From positions 87,085 through 151,084 of the forward strand of contig JAHBTW010000010.1 of assembly GCA_019638385.1 (NCBI GenBank): a DNA stretch of 64,000 bases, written 5' to 3'. A program made the position numbers and the translations under genes. Shown one piece after another: positions 62,220-64,000 of this stretch; within the stretch, counting starts at the first letter, position 1; each line of letters opens with the position of its first letter. The notes beneath the pieces are model-generated. The model was not told the origin of the DNA. It worked only from the letters and a program-made list of their open reading frames with translations, and ran no database searches. The stretch comes from Saprospiraceae bacterium. GTDB lineage: Bacteria; Bacteroidota; Bacteroidia; Chitinophagales; Saprospiraceae.

Positions 62220-62240
62220 GTAATTTATCTGTTGTTGGCC

Positions 62241-62329
62241 GGTTTTTGGGTTTTAAGGTTTTTTGGTTTAAGGTTTTTGGTTACTACCGCCTACCAAAAT
62301 ACCGCCTACCGACATACCGCCTACTTCCC
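62241..62329. repeat. GGTTTAAGGTTTTTT repeat plus ACCGCCTAC units (copy B)
   Basis: Same composite as 24192-24302, with ACCGCCTACC repeated three times. It fills the gap between the channel gene and the stop of MscS. Confidence 0.65.
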
Positions 62330-63139
62330 AATCTTCCCCATTTCCACGCCTTCGGCGTACGCTACGCCTACGCCGTTTTCGCTGAGGGCGCGTTTCACGT
62401 TGCGGGTGACCGCAAAATATACATTCCAATACGCTTCGGCTTCGGCATAAGGGCGCACAGCGAGGATGATGCTGTGGCTGTCGAATGATTGGATGCCCAC
62501 AAAGGGCGCGGGTTCGCTCAGCACGCCGGGCGTGTTGCGCAGCGCTTCGAGGATGACGCGTTCTACATGCTCAAAATCTTCGCTGTAGGGCATGGGCGTT
62601 TCTATGTCAATGCGAAGGATTTGGCGGGTGGAGAGATTGGTAATGGCGCCGTTGATGGCTTCGGAATTGGGCAGAATGACGGTGCGGTTGTCCAAGGTGG
62701 CAATGACCGTGTTGAAAATTTGTACCTCCGTGACATGGCCGGTGAAATCGCCGATGGTCACTAAGTCGCCGGCCTTGTAGGGTCTGAAAATGAGGATAAT
62801 GATACCGGCGGCAAAATTGCCGAGACTGCCCTGCAAGGCCAACCCAATGGCAAAACCGGCTGCCGCCAGTGCCGCTACAAAAGAAGTCGTTTCGATTCCC
62901 ACAATCCCTGCCGCGCTGAACACCAACAGGGTTTTGAGCAAAATGCCCAACATAGAGGCCAAAAACGGCCGCACATCATGCCCCAGGCCGCCGCGCTCCA
63001 TCGCCTTAATGCCGGTATTGACTATGCGGTTGATGATGCGAAAGCCGATCCACAATACCACCGCAGCCAGTAAGACTTTAGGCGCATATTGTATGAGCAT
63101 TTCTGTAATGAGTTCGAGGTACTTTTCCACTGTTTCCAT
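62321..63139 (-). CDS. Small-conductance mechanosensitive channel (MscS family)
   Basis: 272 aa. Three helices: about 18-38, 58-82 and the pore-lining TM3 with AALAAAGFAIGLALQGSLGNFAAG. The beta domain has RPYKAGDLVTIGDFTGHVTEVQIFNT and LPNSEAINGAITNLS. It opens when membrane tension rises, releasing solutes on osmotic downshock. Length is typical of YnaI/MscS-size channels. Promoter candidate TACCTTTG at 63169-63176. Confidence 0.96.
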   Translation of the reverse strand: METVEKYLELITEMLIQYAPKVLLAAVVLWIGFRIINRIVNTGIKAMERGGLGHDVRPFLASMLGILLKTLLVFSAAGIVGIETTSFVAALAAAGFAIGLALQGSLGNFAAGIIILIFRPYKAGDLVTIGDFTGHVTEVQIFNTVIATLDNRTVILPNSEAINGAITNLSTRQILRIDIETPMPYSEDFEHVERVILEALRNTPGVLSEPAPFVGIQSFDSHSIILAVRPYAEAEAYWNVYFAVTRNVKRALSENGVGVAYAEGVEMGKIGK

Positions 63140-63168
63140 GACTTGATACGATTGGTTTGATGTTTTCG

Positions 63169-63176
63169 CAAAGGTA
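63169..63176 (-). promoter_or_regulatory. -7 box of the MscS gene
   Basis: Minus-strand TACCTTTG, 30 bp before the ATG; no clear -33 TTG. Confidence 0.4.
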
Positions 63177-63187
63177 TCTTGCGGAAC

Positions 63188-63664
63188 TCATTCACCGGCT
63201 TGTTTTAGAACAATTTCATATAAACTTGGAGCTATTCTGAATCCCTTATCATTCATTAACTCGTCTAAGTATGGTTTGACTGCCGGAATTAAATCCTTTG
63301 TTTTGGCCGCGATCAGTATTCCCACTAATCCGATGATTCTCAGGCCATTTTCTTTGGCCAGCCTTCTTCCTTTTATCTCGTCAATGACTAAAAGGTCGGC
63401 GTTTAGTTCAATGCCCAGAACGATTGCTTCAGCTTCCCCAGCGTCCAGTTCCTTTTTCAATTTTTGAAAAAGCCGGCGATTGTCGATAGTTTTAACTTCG
63501 ATCCAGCTATGATCATCAAGTACTTTATCCTGATCGGCGAATTCAGAAAGTTCATCATAGACAGCTTGAGGAATGATGAGGCGGCCGTATAAGTTGTGAA
63601 TTACAGACAATAGATTTATCTGAATGAGGTTCGTAATTGCTGTCGTGTCGCTTACTACAATCAT
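63188..63664 (-). CDS. DUF3368 / PIN-like toxin
   Basis: 158 aa. PIN-fold Asp in VVSDTTAITNL, Glu in AGEAEAIVLGIEL and Asp residues in LLVIDEIKGRRLA, GLVGILIAAK. The PIN domain would be an RNase. The start overlaps the antitoxin stop (ATGA). DUF3368 next to UPF0175 is a common toxin-antitoxin pair. A+T-rich. Confidence 0.92.
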   Translation of the reverse strand: MIVVSDTTAITNLIQINLLSVIHNLYGRLIIPQAVYDELSEFADQDKVLDDHSWIEVKTIDNRRLFQKLKKELDAGEAEAIVLGIELNADLLVIDEIKGRRLAKENGLRIIGLVGILIAAKTKDLIPAVKPYLDELMNDKGFRIAPSLYEIVLKQAGE

Positions 63665-63927
63665 CTTGGATTCTCTGCAAGGTCGGTCAATTCCTCAATC
63701 GTCTTCATATCCTCTTCAAAGTCATTTATGTCATATTTGATATAAACATTTCGCTTAGCTAATTCTTTTTGAAAAGTTATTGGGTCCAAACCGGCGAATT
63801 TTCTGGCCTGCCCCATGGTGAGTTTTCCGATGTCATACAAATGAACGGCGACTTCTGCGAGAAACTCTTTAGCCGTCATATTAGCTTCTTTGAGCACATG
63901 CTCCGAAATTTGAACTCCCATCTTCAT
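63661..63927 (-). CDS. UPF0175 family antitoxin
   Basis: 88 aa. The family shape is clear: MTAKEFLAEVAVHLYDIGKLTMGQARKFAGLD in two helices, with ITFQKELAKRNVYIKYD at the end. It precedes the PIN toxin and overlaps it by four bases. Probably neutralises the toxin and represses the operon. Confidence 0.9.
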   Translation of the reverse strand: MKMGVQISEHVLKEANMTAKEFLAEVAVHLYDIGKLTMGQARKFAGLDPITFQKELAKRNVYIKYDINDFEEDMKTIEELTDLAENPR

Positions 63928-64000
63928 AGTATTTACGCGGTAGTGAATTTAACGCAAGTTACATATTTTTCTATTGAAGCAAGTACGGCTAACCTTTGTC
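63928..64000. other. Upstream region of the UPF0175/DUF3368 pair
   Basis: A+T-rich. No gene or clear promoter; the window ends here. Confidence 0.4.

Noticed and set aside
1..64000. CRISPR array or cas genes
   Set aside because: No regularly spaced direct repeats with unique spacers and no Cas-like proteins were seen.
63928..64000. Promoter of the UPF0175 antitoxin
   Set aside because: Only weak matches (TAACTTGC) to the -7 pattern, too poor to call.

Overview
The window looks like a chromosome segment of a free-living Bacteroidota bacterium, most likely of the Saprospiria (Lewinella/Haliscomenobacter/Phaeodactylibacter type). The signs are: very large secreted proteins with gliding-motility-associated (type B) or type A T9SS sorting domains, a DUF5777 barrel protein, a LytTR two-component pair with a beta-propeller sensor, moderate to high GC, almost no Shine-Dalgarno sequences, and several promoters of the Bacteroidota form TTG - about 20 nt - TAnnTTTG. 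No rRNA, convincing tRNA or CRISPR array was seen. The species assignment is inference.

Layout. 1-3.8 kb: a three-gene envelope module (coiled-coil protein, PspA-like membrane coiled-coil protein, substrate-binding/OmpA fusion), then ribH. 3.8-5.3 kb: a minus-strand unit of two tandem, related 30-34 aa membrane micropeptides between terminators, then a glycine-rich RRM protein. 5.5-13.2 kb: a giant T9SS protein, DUF2721, a solitary AbiEii-type toxin, dihydroorotase, a membrane protein and purK. 13.3-21 kb: a second giant T9SS protein, tsaE, alanine dehydrogenase, radA and a MITE-like element. 21.2-30.4 kb: exported redox/lipid-binding genes (lipoprotein, TlpA, DUF5777, YceI, OB-fold, two related c-type cytochrome lipoproteins, a divergent second YceI), the latter overlapping a propeller histidine kinase and its LytTR regulator.

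30.4-38.9 kb is accessory: a 120-bp dispersed repeat, a complete IS66 element with a perfect 8-bp target duplication, a DUF5655 protein, a class III aminotransferase, a GH25 lysozyme lipoprotein, CtlX, a Panacea-domain antitoxin with a RelE-like toxin, and an intergenic unit that looks like an uncatalogued small RNA (strong promoter, hairpins, terminator). 38.9-53.3 kb is mainly housekeeping: ubiX, FKBP, trmD, SAM hydrolase, phoH, aroA, folP, rpsP and YggS, mixed with unknown proteins. 53.3-57.7 kb holds the second copy of the 120-bp repeat, two paralogous T9SS type A proteins (one with a one-base frameshift behind its signal peptide) and a heavily frameshifted pseudogene. 58-64 kb: an oligopeptidase B-like peptidase, an AAA/DUF4143 ATPase, a Kv-type channel with a zinc ribbon, an MscS channel and a UPF0175/DUF3368 toxin-antitoxin pair.

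The best candidates for something undescribed are the tandem micropeptide unit (4256-4630), the putative small RNA (about 38450-38729), the substrate-binding/OmpA plus PspA-like module at the left edge, and the YceI/DUF5777/cytochrome cluster translationally coupled to a sensor kinase.
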